The notes beneath the pieces are model-generated. The model was not told where the DNA came from and did no database searches. It saw only the letters and a list, made by a program, of their open reading frames with translations. This document shows, piece after piece, positions 46,331 to 57,629 of a stretch of 64,000 bases of DNA (position 1 is the stretch's first letter; the number at the start of each line of letters is the position of its first letter). Where the stretch lies: NCBI GenBank assembly GCA_034509425.1, contig JAVTVJ010000017.1, positions 86,059-150,058 of the forward strand, given 5' to 3'. Source of the stretch: Eopsaltria australis (taxonomy: Eukaryota; Chordata; Aves; Passeriformes; Petroicidae). Made by a program: the position numbers and the translations under genes.

Positions 46331-47498
46331 TCCTAAGGTTTTTCCTGGGCCCTCCCCGGGTTTTGCTTTTCCTCTGTCCCATTTTACAAGGTATTACGCT
46401 CTGACTCTTTAATCGCGTTTTTCTTCTGGGACCAGGTCTCTCGCGGGAGACCGGAAACGCACTTATTAGAGACACACACTCGCTTTCCTCTCCGGGTTTG
46501 TGCCGCGTTTCGCTCAGTTACACCTTTACAAACCCACTCTCAATGGTGCTTTTACACACTGTGTTCGGTTAAACTTTTGGATTACCGTTTCCAGTGACCA
46601 GCGGAGGTCCGTCCGCGTGGTTTTGATCCAGTAAAAGCTCCCTTTTTACTCCTCTCTACTTTCCTCTCCCTTGGACCTCCTTGGTCCTAGGTAAAGAGGG
46701 CTTACCAGTTTCTCAAGTTCCTGAGAACATCCCTTTCCCTCTAGCCTTCCTGTAATCTCTACTTTTCTCTCCCCTGGACCTTCCCGGTCCTAGGCAAAGA
46801 GGGCTTACCAGTCTCTCAAATTTCTGAGGACGTCCCTTTCCCTCTAGCCTTCCCGCGGCAGTTAATTTTTGGATTACCGTTCTAGTGACCAGTGGAGGTC
46901 CGTCCCGCGTGGTTTTGATCCGGTAAAAGCTCCCTTTTTACTCTTCTCTACTTTTCTCTCCCCTGGACCTTCCCGGTCCTAGGCACAGAGGGCTTACCAT
47001 TTTCTCAAGTTCCTGAGAACATCCCTTTCCCTCTAGCCTTCCTGTGGCTCAAGTCCGAACTTTTCCCGAGTTTCGGATTTGACGTGTGTAACGAGTTTCC
47101 CATCAGATTCGCTTCCTGCGTGACTGACCGGGACCCTCGCGGGACACCGGAACTGAGGTTTTTGGGGTCCACTCTCGCTTCGTGATATTGTCACGTCTCA
47201 TACACACGCTCAGCCACCCTCATTCAACCCGCAGGACTTACGTACCCTTTTCCTGCGTGGATCTCCGTGCATGTAGAATTTTACGAATGAAAAAAAAGCG
47301 CCGCAGTTCCGAGGGCCGTTCCCTCTAAGTGTCTTTGGGAGCTCCGAGCTCGTTCCTCTTTTCCCTTTTGCTTGTGGCTTTTATCTTAATTTGCTGTTCG
47401 GAATCCAACTGGTTCTGCTGGCTCTCCCCTGCCGTCAGGCCGCTAAATGAGCGGGGCGCCTCCTGATCGGAGGGGGAAACCGCGGAACCGAGATTTGG
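46331..47498 (-). promoter_or_regulatory. Element C expanded leader
   Basis: This leader matches element A's leader (29466-30284) but contains extra copies. A block beginning GGATTACCG occurs at 46579 and 46871 (292 bp apart). A block around TCCTAGG..AGAGGGCTTACCA occurs three times (about 46685, 46789 and 46978). Element A has one copy of each. Confidence 0.8.
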
Positions 47499-47516
47499 AT
47501 CACGTCGGGGTCACCA
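47499..47516 (-). promoter_or_regulatory. Element C primer binding site, tRNA-Trp type
   Basis: The minus strand reads TGGTGACCCCGACGTGAT, a full match to the tRNA-Trp 3' end, four bases inside the LTR. Confidence 0.85.
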
Positions 47517-47520
47517 AGTT

Positions 47521-48136
47521 TGTTATAAATGAATCAGCCAATTTTATGATTAAAGAGAATTTATTAAAAATCAAAGTATAAAATTTGAAAAAGAGCCATG
47601 AAGAAAAAAAAAAGCAACGCCGAGCCAGGCGATCGGCGTTGGGGTGAACTGGGTCTGAAACACTGTCGGTTCAAATCTCACCAGTTCTCCGCTGTGGTTT
47701 CCATGAGGTGTCTTCTTTTACCTTTTTTCTTTTTTGTTAATTTTATCTTTTCAATACAACAATGTAGTTTTTTCTGTCCTTCCGCCACGTCTGACGACAG
47801 TTCTTGAAATCAGTAGTCGATTTTGCTGATGGAATGAGTTTCTGGCGATGTATATTATTTATTGTATATGCACGCATGGAATCCATATCCTGGAGCCATA
47901 TCTTTGTTTATACACATGTAGAATACATATCCTGGAGCTCTGCCAGATGAGGAAATTCCACGAAATGCTTATCTGTGGACATATCCTGGAGCTCTGCCTC
48001 TGCCAGATGAGGAAATCCCACGAAATGCACAATTTTTTTGGGTCTACCTGTTTCTGGCATTTGTGCTTTCTCTCAACTTGAGTAAAATGCTGTAATCTTA
48101 AATTTTAGCACGAATTATTTTGCAGCATATACTACA
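47521..48136 (-). repeat. Element C 5' LTR
   Basis: This 616-bp LTR in minus orientation matches 39934-40549 apart from the terminal TGTAG versus TGCAG. Confidence 0.9.
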
Positions 48137-48139
48137 GTC

Positions 48140-49625
48140 TGTTCAGTGTTCAGCTTGGGGAAGAAGAAACTGAGGGGAGACCTCGTAACAGTCTACAGCT
48201 GTCTTGGGGATGGCTTTTTATCCCATATCCATTTTTGGTTTTGTTTTGTGTCCAGGGTGGTTGTTGCCCCCCTCCCCCCCCTTTCCTCTTCCGGCTCCGG
48301 GAATATCACGATGGGTGAGAGCCAGTCTGGGATTTCCTGCTAGAGTAGGGGGCTGGGAGGTGGAGGCGGGGGTGGGGGGGGGGGGGGGTGGTGTGAGGGG
48401 CAGTTGTGTCCTTCCAGGTGAGGGATACTGTTGCCGTGTAGCTTTTGCCCCATTTTTTTTCTTTCTCTTTGGCACTGTGACTGGAGCTTACTGGCTTGTT
48501 TCTCTGCTTCTCTGCTGCTTGGGAGCCTAGAGCCAGTGCGTGCTGTTCCAGGACCTGGGAGCACCTCATTCACTGCCAGGGGCCGCCTCCTCTGCACACC
48601 CTGACCCCAGTATCAGCCATTGCCAGTGAGCTACCCAGGGGAGGAATTTCCCACCCAGCCCTGCTGTTCTCTGTCACTGCTTCAGGGCTTCCTGCTACAC
48701 TGTAACCCAACAACCGGCCACCCTGCAGCTTCTGGCACAGCCCTGGAGTCTCTGCTGCACTGTTTGTCACCCCGGGTATGCTCACCTCTGCCATTCCAGC
48801 TTTTTGTTTCAGAGGTTCCTGCTACAGCCCATTTTGCTATCTGGAGGGGCACCGAGATCAGCTGCCCGTGAGGTAATAAAGGAAGCCCCTTTTCTATCTC
48901 TCCTGCTGGCTGAGTCACCATTACCCACATGCAGAGAGGCAGCTGAGCTCGCGCCACAGCGCCCCCTGCAGCTGCGGGGAATCATCACACCTACCCTGCC
49001 TGGCTGGGAGCCAACAGCGCCCCTGCTGGCTGTGACCATAACTACACCAAAGGGGAAAGTGCCTGACAGCCGAGAGAAGTCTGTTACTGGGTTTCTGGTT
49101 TTATTTGTTGTTGCTGCCATTGTTGTTGTTTGTTTGCCTTGTTATACATATATATATACTAGTAAAGAACTGTTATTCCTTTTCCCATATCTTTTCCTGA
49201 AAACCCTGTAATTTCAAAGTCATGATAATTTGGAGGGAAGGGGGTCACAGTTTCCATTCCAAGGGAGGTTCCCACCTTCCTTGGCAGACACCTGTTTCAA
49301 ACCAAGACAAGCTTCCACACAAGGGGAAGCAGTGGGGCAGGCACTGATCTCTTTGGTGAACAGTGATAGGACCTGAGGGAATGGCATGAATCTGTCTCGG
49401 GGGAGATTTAGGTTGTATGTTAGGAAAAGGTTCTTCTCCCAGAGGGTCGATGGGCACTGGAACAGGCTCCCCAGGAAGGTGGTCACATCACCAAGCCTGA
49501 CAGAGTTCAAGAAATATTTGTACAATGCTCACCGTGTGATTTTTGAGGTTGTTCTGTGCAGAGTCAGGAGTTTGACTTGATGATCACTGGGGGTCCCTTT
49601 CAACTCAGGGTATGCTATGATTCAA
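48140..49625 (+). mobile_element. CR1 LINE split by a solo LTR
   Basis: Bases 48146-48199 encode FSLGKKKLRGDLVTVY, a CR1 end-of-ORF2 block, and 49310-49625 continue it ([27 protein letters not shown] frame) to the CR1 tail (GGTCCCTTTCAACTCAGG... CTATGATTC). The left end is cut by element C. Confidence 0.88.
48200..49309 (+). mobile_element. Solo LTR inside the CR1
   Basis: This 1110-bp LTR has perfect 8-bp inverted termini TGTCTTGG...CCAAGACA. CR1 reading resumes immediately after it. A short AGC repeat flanks it, and the full duplication is not clear. The 3' half is shared with the LTR at 1091-2017. A long G-run lies near 48366-48388. Confidence 0.85.
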
Positions 49626-50215
49626 TGATTACATGAACTCTTCTATCTCCTTTTCCCTCCCTGAGCAGCACAGAGAGACAGGGAATGGGGACTGCCATGA
49701 GTTCATAACTGTTTGTCTCTGCTATTCCCTCCTCACACTCTTCCCCTGCTCCAGTTTGGAGTCCCTCCAATGGGATATAGTCCTTCATGAACTGCTCCAG
49801 CATGAGTCCTTTCCATGGCATATAGTCCTTCAGGAACTAACTGTGCCAGCATGGGCCCTTTCCATAGGGTAAGAAGTCCTGCCAGCAAACATGCTTCAGT
49901 GTGGGCTCCTCTCTATGGGCTGCAGCTTCCTTCAGGGCACATATACCTGCTCTGGTGCATGGTTCTCCAAGGGCTGCAGTGTGGATGTCTGCTCTAATGT
50001 CTGATGTGGTGCTCCGTGGGCTGCAGGACAACCTGCATCACCATGGTCTTCTCCACAGGCTGCAGGGGTATCTGTTGTGCTGCCTGTGGCGCCTCCTCCC
50101 CCTCCTTCACTGACCTTGGTGTCTGCAGGTTTCTTTCTCTCACTCCACTCTCACAGCTGCTGCAGAGCATTTTTACCCTTTCTCAAACATGTTATCACAG
50201 CGGCACTGCCAACAG
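49626..50215 (-). mobile_element. ERVL LTR fragment
   Basis: The reverse complement shares the block GCAGACACCAAGGTCAGTGA and its surroundings with the LTRs at 52226-53353 and 57630-58490. Ends are not sharply defined. Repeated GGGCTGCAG-type phrases are a feature of this LTR family. Confidence 0.6.
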
Positions 50216-51454
50216 TCACTGCTTGCCTAAGGCACTGCTGCAAAGAAGCAGAAGACTGAGTAATTGAGTGTCCTGTTAGTGATTACTGTGAAAGCAGCAA
50301 GACCCAGGATTTGGGACAAAGACTGCATCCCTGTGCTCTTAGAGATCCCAGCTATTGCAGAAAGAAGTGGATCAGTAAGAGCAATGGTCATGCTGCAGAG
50401 CTGAAAGACAATATTTATTTCTGGGCACAAAGAAGTAGCAGGTAGGATGGCGGTGATAAAAGAGCTGATGGGGATGTTAAAAGAGCTGGTGGGAATGTTT
50501 TCCTGTTTCTCGGAAACCAGAAAAAAATCACAACAAAACTGCTAATTATTTGCGTTGCTGCAAGCATCTTGTTTGCAAAGGTTTATGGGGACCAGAAGGG
50601 CCCCATATGCAAACTGCTTTTCTGAACTTGCTGGGCCACTGAACGTGGTTAGAACATATGTTGTCTCTGTAAGGGACTTGCCAGTTACTGCAACCCCCTG
50701 CAGAGGGAGAGGCTGTTGAACACAGTGAAGATGTTTTCCAGGTAGGACCATCAGTTGTCCTCCCAAGTCCTGAGTGGACATTTGAAAACTCAACTTTACT
50801 CTCACCCTGAAATTCAGTAGGGGTGGTGGAGGAGGCAACAGAATGCCCCATGGCTTCTATAGAGCATGTTTGGCATTGGGAATAGAAAATACAGAGATTC
50901 AGGGATAAGCAATATGTAGAAGAATACAGATTGGTATCACTACACAAAGCTTATGAAACATTTGTTCAGGGTATAGAGCAAATTTCTGATTATTCATGCC
51001 AGCTGTTTGATCCTGGTGATTACGTTGAGCTCAATCTTGAAGCTTTCAGCATTCATGAGTCTTTATATCCTCTCAATATTAAGTAATATGAATGCTGCAA
51101 AATTTTTAGACTGGGCCTGTACTCTCCTGCAAAATAAGAGAGCCCTGTTTTGATCAGGCTTTCCTCCTGGCTATAAATGTTGTCAAAGCTGTTGGGGGTC
51201 GGGTAAGCAGAATCTTGCAGTCTGTCCCCCATTCCAAAATTATAGACTAACAGTGGTGCTATTTAATTGATCTAAATAACAGTGATAATAATCTCTGTTT
51301 TGCCATGAATATTGGAACACTTAGAGCTGTGGGGGACCTAACAGATGCAGGATTAATAAGTGGAGCAAACAAGCTACATAACGGACTGAGGTGGTATGTG
51401 CAACAGGAAGGTCATGCTGAGTGACATCCCCTTGTTTGAGGATCTAAGACGTTA
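50216..51454. other. Unassigned stretch with one orphan open frame
   Basis: About 1.2 kb without a recognised repeat. A plus-strand frame without ATG at 50886-51086 (66 codons) reads smoothly (EEYRLVSLHKAYETFVQ and FDPGDYVELNLEAF) and ends at TAA. Minus-strand frames at 50542-50947 are proline/serine-rich and not recognised. Confidence 0.35.
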
Positions 51455-52215
51455 ATCACAGAATCACTAGGTTGGAAGAGACCTTCAAGATCATCGAGTC
51501 CAATCCATGCCCTAACACCTCAACTAAACCATGGCACCGAGTGCCAGGTCCAATCTTTTTTTAAACACATCCAGGGATGGTGACTCCACCACCTCCCCGG
51601 GCAGACAATTCCAGTATTTTACCACTCTTCCAGTAAAAAACTTTTTCCTGATAACCAACCTATATTTCCCCTGGTGCAGCTTAAGACTTTGTCCTCTCAT
51701 TCTGTCAGTTGCTGCCTGGAGAAAGACACCAAACCCCACCTGACTACAACCACCCTTCAGGAAGTTGTAGAGAATGATAAGGTCACCTCTGAGTCTCCTT
51801 TTCTCCAGGCTAAACAATCCCAGCTCCCTCAGTCGTTCCTCATAGGGCTTGTGTTCCAAGCTCCTCACCAGCCTTGTTGCCCTCATCTGGACATGCTCAA
51901 GTGTCTCAACATCCTTCCTAAACTGAGGGGCCCAGAACTGGACACAGTACTCAAGGTGCAGCCTTACCAGCGCCAAGTACAGGGGGAGAATGACTTCCCT
52001 GGTCCTGCTGGCCACACTATTTCTGATACAGGCCAGGATGCCATTGGCCTTCTTGGCCACCAGGGCACACTGCTGGTTCATGTTCAGTTGGCTGTCGACT
52101 AGTACCCCCAGGTCCTTTTCCGCCAGGGCACTGTCCAGCCACACCATCCCCAGCCTATAACGTTCCAGGGCGTTATTGTGGCCAAAATGCAGGACACATC
52201 CTCCTCCTGTCTGAT
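51455..52215 (-). mobile_element. CR1 LINE, 5'-truncated
   Basis: The minus-strand frame 51524-52147 encodes 207 residues of the CR1 ORF2 C-terminus: [58 protein letters not shown]. The tail with CCTTCAAGATCATCGAGTCC (plus strand) follows. It is open for its full length, so this copy is younger than the other CR1 pieces, but it is truncated and immobile. Confidence 0.92.
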
Positions 52216-52225
52216 ATTAAAAAGT

Positions 52226-53353
52226 GTTGGGGGATTTTAAAGCAAAGCATTAATATTATATCTATATATTGGATTTGTGTGGTAAGGTTTTGGTAGCCGG
52301 GGGACTACAGGGGTGGCTTCTGTGACAAGCTAGAAGCTTCCCATTTATCCAATAGAGCCAATACCAGCTGGCTCCAAGAGGGATCCACCATTGACCAAGG
52401 CTGAGGCAATCAACAACAGTGGTAGTGCCTTTGTGATACCATATTTAAGAAAGAGAAAAAAATGCTGTGTAACAGCATTCAGAAGAAAGGAGCGAGAATC
52501 TGTGAGAGAAACAACAATGCAGACATCAAGTTCAGTGATGAAGGAAGGGGAGGAAGTGCTCTGGGTGCCAGAGCAGAGATTCCCCTGCAGTCTCTGGTGA
52601 AGACCATGGTAAGGGTGCTTCTTCCCTTGTAGCCCATGGAGGTTAACAGTGGAGCAGAGATCTACCTGCAGCCCGTGGAGGACCTCATGTCAGGGTGGAG
52701 GACCTCATGTCAGGGTAGGTGGATGTGCCTGGATGACGCTGTGACCCTGTGGAGAGTCTGTCCTGGCAGGACCTGTGGACCTGTGAAGAGAGGAACAGGT
52801 TTGATGGCAGGACTTCTGACCCCATGGGGTACACATGCTGGAGCAATCTATTCTTGAAGGACTGCACCTCATGGAAAGGACACGTGGAAGACTCACATTG
52901 GAGAAGTTCATGGAGGACTGTCTCTCATGAAAGGGAGGGACCCTATGCTGGAGCAGGGGCAAGAGTGTGAGGAGGAAGGAGTGGCAGAGACAATGTGTGA
53001 TGAACTGACCACAATCCCCATTCCCTGTCCTTCTGCTCCGCTCAGGGGGAGGAGGTAGAGAAATCGGGAATTAATTTGAGCCCAGGAAGAAGGGAGATCT
53101 GGGGGGAAGGTGTTTTGAGATTTGGAGGTTTATTTCTCATGACCCTATTCTGATCTGATTGGTAATAAACTAAATTAATGTCCCCAAGTCTAGTCGGTAT
53201 TGCCCATGATAATAATTGGTGAGTGATCTCCCTGGCCTTACCTTGACTCAATAGCCTTTGATTGTAATTTTTTTCTCCCCCTGTCCAACTGAGAAGGGAG
53301 AATGATAGAAGAGCTTGGTGGGCATCTGGCATCCAGCGAAAGTCAACCCACCA
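52226..53353 (+). mobile_element. ERVL LTR
   Basis: The LTR ends CAACCCACCACA at 53353. It contains GTGTGGTAAGGTTTTGGTAG, ATATTTAAGAAAGAG and TTGGTAATAAACTAAATTAA, blocks of a common avian ERVL LTR. The 5' end may be the TGTTGGGGG at 52226 or the TGTGTGG at about 52273. No target duplication was confirmed. Confidence 0.7.
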
Positions 53354-53886
53354 CAATATCCCAATACCTGTTTCCTCCTTTTACATGAGGAACATTATTA
53401 TGATGGTAAGGATGGCAGGAAGGTATATTGGTGGGAAAGGTTTGTGATCTTTTTCAAAAACTGTAGAACCACGGCCATAGCTATAAATATTATTGCTGGC
53501 TCTGCTTGTCTTACAACTGTATAGTTAACTTAGGGAGGATAAGGTGTCCCAGCTGCAGACTACTGAGGAAGCCTGGGGACATGTTTCAATAGGCACAAGG
53601 CCCTAGCTATTAAAAGAGAAATTCATTGTTTGACTATGATTTTCTGTAAGAAGTGCAAGGCCTATGTAGAAATCTATCATGAATGTAAAGGCTGGAAGTG
53701 AGGAATGTGCTATAAACAGATCTATAATGTACACCAGCACCAGTGTTTCAAAAATCCATATGAACGACAGGGCTACATTATCTATGAGATGGGATGTATG
53801 CAGGAGAGCAAGAAACCTATCTTAAATGATATTTTTTGCCATGGAACTAGCACTGAATGTCCCATGGGATGAAGAAGAAGGGGCAG
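53354..53886 (+). other. ERV-like sequence with cysteine-rich remnant
   Basis: The phrase TTCAATAGGCACAAGGCCCTAGC (about 53586-53608) resembles the pol-env spacer of element A (about 36305-36326). A following frame reads FCKKC...HECKGWK, a stop, then MCYKQIY. It may be a third-family relative of the cysteine-rich ORF, though the spacing differs. A solo LTR interrupts at 53887. Confidence 0.35.
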
Positions 53887-54819
53887 TGTTATGATCTGGT
53901 TATTAAAGTTCTTAGAAATGCCTCTGCTCAAATTAAGGTGCAAACAAGACCATATGCCAATGTCAATAGTATGGGTTTTATTTGGTAGTAAATATAAGAG
54001 AGAGAGGGAGAGATAGAGAAAAGAAAAAGATAGAAAATAGGTGGGGGGAGCAGAAAGAGAGTGACAAAGAGAGAATAAGGAAAATATCGCCACTCTGTGG
54101 ATCCCAACAATGTTCCGTTGATCCTCTCCAGCTGGTCTTGGTAGTGAAGGTCCCCCTGAAAAGCATAGGATCTGATGGGTTAATATATGCTCAGGCCAGG
54201 TGGCAATGTTCAGGTATGTCCCCTCCCCCGGGCGGGGGCAGTCTCTTGCAACAGACTGGATCTGTTGCATCACATGCAATCCTGTGGTGCAAGGCCTCTG
54301 GGGAGCGCTTTGGGAGGTCTTTGATGGATTACGACGCCCCCTCAGCTACCTCTCACATGAATGTCCCATGGATGTGGCCTGTGGGGTTGGGAGTTCCACA
54401 GCTGGGCCAGTTTGTGTAAGGGAGGATGGGTGTTCACTGCCTCTGACCAGTGGTTACACCCGAAACCTCCTCCTCTGCCCTTGGTTTGGGGGGGGGGGGG
54501 GGGAATGAGTCTGTGTAAATCTGGCTTCTGTGAGCTGTGGTCTCCCCCACCCCAAATCCAGCCAGAGGTGATTCTCAGCATGGCTGCTGGGTTTGGCTCT
54601 CTTGTGGATGCATTTTCCCTCAGCCTTGTTTGTTTTTTCCCTAGGCCTGAGATGATTGAACAATAGCATCTTATCTAAGTGGTTTAACTTACAGTCCAAA
54701 GTCCCAGTCAGGTATTTTCACGGAGGCTTCTTTGGTTGTAGTTTCTTTATACAGTTTTTGTTATAATGAGAAAAACTTTATATCACTGTTTGAGGCATGA
54801 ACTATTTCAGTCTCTGACA
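53887..54819 (-). mobile_element. Solo LTR with 5-bp duplication
   Basis: This 933-bp LTR is in minus orientation; on the plus strand it runs TGTTATGATC to TCTCTGACA. Perfect duplication GGCAG (53882-53886 and 54820-54824). It is the same family as 2709-3566. A G-run lies at about 54487-54503. Confidence 0.92.
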
Positions 54820-55160
54820 GGCAGAAAGGAAAACAGAATGAGAATTGGAGTTTAAAGGGGACACATCTCATAGACTTTATTCAGTTGTTTATGGACACAA
54901 AGTTTTGGGGCTACCTGTTCCTAGGGCATAACACTAAAGGCTATGATGGCTACTTTTTTGTTACTTAGCTTCTGAAGGAAAAAATGGCTATGCAAATAAT
55001 CCCTGTCTTGGGTCACAATGTGAGGTGCAACCAAAGTATGTATTCTGCCACCATCTACATGAGCTGTTAAAATGGGTGGAACAGTGTTTCTTTAGCTTCT
55101 TCATGACTCAGCCCTGATAACTCCCTCTGGGGAAGCAGCCGCCACCCTGAAGGGGCCATC
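54820..55160. other. Unassigned sequence right of the solo LTR
   Basis: It continues the sequence that ends at 53886. No recognised gene or LTR terminus. Frames are short. Confidence 0.4.
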
Positions 55161-55622
55161 TTTGCTAATGGGCCACCAAGGACTCCCCAGATTGACTCAT
55201 AGAATTACATCACCCCATTGTGAAATTCCCTGCTCTTGGGGAGGTACCAAACATTCCTGCCTGTATATAATCTGGGGCTTGGGGCACCACAATACCACCA
55301 CTGGATACCCAGAGGACAAGAGCTCTCGACAACCACCACTGGACACCCAGAGAAGGACCAGAGCTTTCTACAGGATCACTGCTTCGACAAGACCACATCC
55401 ATCACTCCAACAGGACTGCAGCCACCACTTAATCAGACTGCTACCACCACCCTGATCAACAGGGTGTCAGGCTGTATTCAGATTTTGTCAGTTAAAGACA
55501 GTGTTTCTGTACTTTTGCCTTTATTGTAGTTTTCCTATTAAATTGTAGCTCTGACTTGAAATCTCTCAAAGGAATTTGTGTGAGGATAATTCCTCCCACT
55601 GGTTTATCTTCAAACCAGCACA
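55161..55622 (+). mobile_element. LTR 3' part
   Basis: It ends TTCAAACCAGCACA and contains CTATTAAATTGTAGC, arranged like the ends of avian ERVL LTRs. The 5' boundary is not defined. Confidence 0.5.
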
Positions 55623-55675
55623 ATCCCCCATGGTAGTAAATGCACATGCATAGAAGTACCCAGTCTGAGTATGTG

Positions 55676-56850
55676 TGGTGGGTTGACCTTGGACTGCAGC
55701 AAGATGCTCACTCACTCCCCATCCTCAACGGGACAGGGGGTACAAATAGGATGAAAAAGCCTGTGGGCTGAGACAAAGACAGGAAGATTGCTTGCCAGTT
55801 ACCATCACAGGTGTTGTGGGTTAAACCTGATAGGCAGCAAAGCACAAAACAGTCACTCCCTCACTCTCTCCCAGTGGGATGGAGAAGAGAATCAGAAGGG
55901 TAAAAGTGAGAAAACTTCTGAGTTGAGATAAAGTAAGTTTAATAAGTAAAGCAGAAGCTGCACATGCAAGCAAAGCAAAATAAGGAATTCATTCATTCTG
56001 TCTCAACAGGCAGATGTTTAGCCATTTGCAGGAAAGCACAGCTCCATCACACACAAAGATTTCTTGGGAAGACAAACACTATAACTCCAAAATTCTTCCT
56101 CTTTCTTCTCCCAGCTTATATTGCTAAGCATGATTTCATATGGTATGGAATATTCCAATGGTCAGTTGGGGTCTGCTGTCCTGGCTGTGTCCCCTCTGAC
56201 CTTCTTGTGCACCCCCAGCCTACTTGCTTGTGGGGCAGAGGGATAAACAGAGAAAGCCTAGATACTATGTAAGCAATGGCCAGTGTCATGGTTTAACCCC
56301 AGCCAGCAACTAAGCACCACACAGTCGATCACTCACTCTCCCTGCAGTGGGATGGGGGAGTAGAGTAGGGAGACTAAAAACAAGAAAACACATGGGTTGA
56401 ATTTAAAAAACTAGATTAATAACTAAAAAAAAAAAAAAAAAAAAAAGTAGGAAAAACCCCCCAAACCAACAGAGAGAGAAGAAAATAAAAATAGAAAACA
56501 AGTGACGCAAGAGAAAACAATTGCTTACCACCAACTGATCAATGCACAACCAGTCTCCAATCAATGGCAGCCCCTCCCAACCTTCATCCCTTCAATTTAT
56601 TGCTGAGCACAACATCATAGGGGATGGAATATTCCTTTGGTTACTTGGGGTCAGCTGTCACACCTATGTCCCCTCTCAACTTTTTGTGCACCCCCAGCCT
56701 CCTCACTGGCAGGGCAGTGTGAGAAGCAGAAAAAGCCTTGACTCTGTTTAAGCACCACTCAGCAATAACTAAAACATCCCTCTGTTATCAACATTATCTT
56801 TGTCACAAATCCAAAACATAGCCCCATACAAGCCCCTTCCCATCCTTTGC
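55676..56850 (-). mobile_element. Cluster of minus-strand LTR fragments
   Basis: TGTGGTGGGTTGACC at about 55676 opens an ERVL LTR end cut at about 55811. TGTTGTGGGTTAAACC at 55812 and TGTCATGGTTTAACCCC at 56285 each open an ERVK-like LTR. The two are head to tail and diverged, each with the phrase CTTGGGAAGAC or GGATGGAATATTCC and TTTTGTGCACCCCCAGCC. An A-run at about 56424-56446 lies in the second. Confidence 0.65.
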
Positions 56851-57435
56851 TATAATACACAGATATAATTCCCTTGGTCTATGGACTACTCCCGTTAAAT
56901 GTCTGTAAAATGTCCAGAAAATGTCAACTGAGTTAAATTAGTCCATGACTTTAGACTCCATGTGTTATGGTGGTCACTCAGGACAGGAGAGGTGGTGTGT
57001 TGCATGCAGCCAGCTCAGGTTACATCACATCACTGCTGCACTTGTGCTGCTTCTTCATTGGTTTCGGTGGTTCCTGCTATAGCAACTCCTATAACATGCA
57101 ACTCAAATAATGGGTTACAACAATTTAAAGGCATATCCATTACATTCCCCATCCCCGTCCCTTTGTGCTAGGTTATAGGGTTTAGCATTGCAATGAATTC
57201 CTCCTCTTCCCTCTAGCTTGGCTAGCAGTTTGGAAGTCCTGCTACCTCTGACATATGACAGTCACAGCAGTGGTGACATACAGCATCATGTAACTCTGGC
57301 ATCATACAATTCAAATCACAGATTATTTTCACCCAGGATTAAATCACCTTGATGTGCACATTGGACTTCCTCATCCTCATCCTTCTACATTACCCACCAA
57401 GTACACCCACTACAGTCCTTTTTGGCATGCAATGA

Positions 57436-57474
<39 letters not shown>

Positions 57475-57629
57475 GCTATAGTAAATAGTAGTTATCGAGT
57501 AGCAAGCTCCTGTGTGGGACATGGAGTTTGTCAGCTGCACTGCTTATCTCTTTATTTTGCTGAGTTTGGGAACATATTAATACAAACAGTGTCTCTGTGC
57601 TTTGCGCTTACACTGGTGGCCTTGTTATG
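56851..57629. other. Unassigned DNA with TA microsatellite
   Basis: No gene is supported. A (TA)n tract of about 33 bases lies at 57440-57472. Confidence 0.55.

Larger units (their letters stand above)
39934..48136 (-). mobile_element. Element C: inverted, defective composite provirus
   Basis: A minus-strand provirus of element A's family. Its 616-bp LTRs (39934-40549 and 47521-48136) appear to differ at a single base, while the interior is badly decayed. On the minus strand the order is: 5' LTR, tRNA-Trp primer site, expanded leader, gag matrix remnant, unassigned and foreign gamma-pol sequence, A-type pol remnant lacking the integrase core, cysteine-rich ORF, env start without TM, polypurine tract, 3' LTR. 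Flanking bases GAAAA (left) and GTCTG (right) do not match, and the left flank is an LTR while the right is CR1, so no target duplication supports the present ends. Confidence 0.85.

Noticed and set aside
48146..49211. Several overlapping frames on both strands
   Set aside because: CR1 remnant plus GC-rich LTR; the only coding trace is the CR1 block at 48146-48199.
52391..52970. Frames in the ERVL LTR
   Set aside because: They are inside a repeat with conserved non-coding blocks shared by other copies.
57440..57472. TA repeat as an origin or regulatory site
   Set aside because: An ordinary dinucleotide microsatellite without supporting context.
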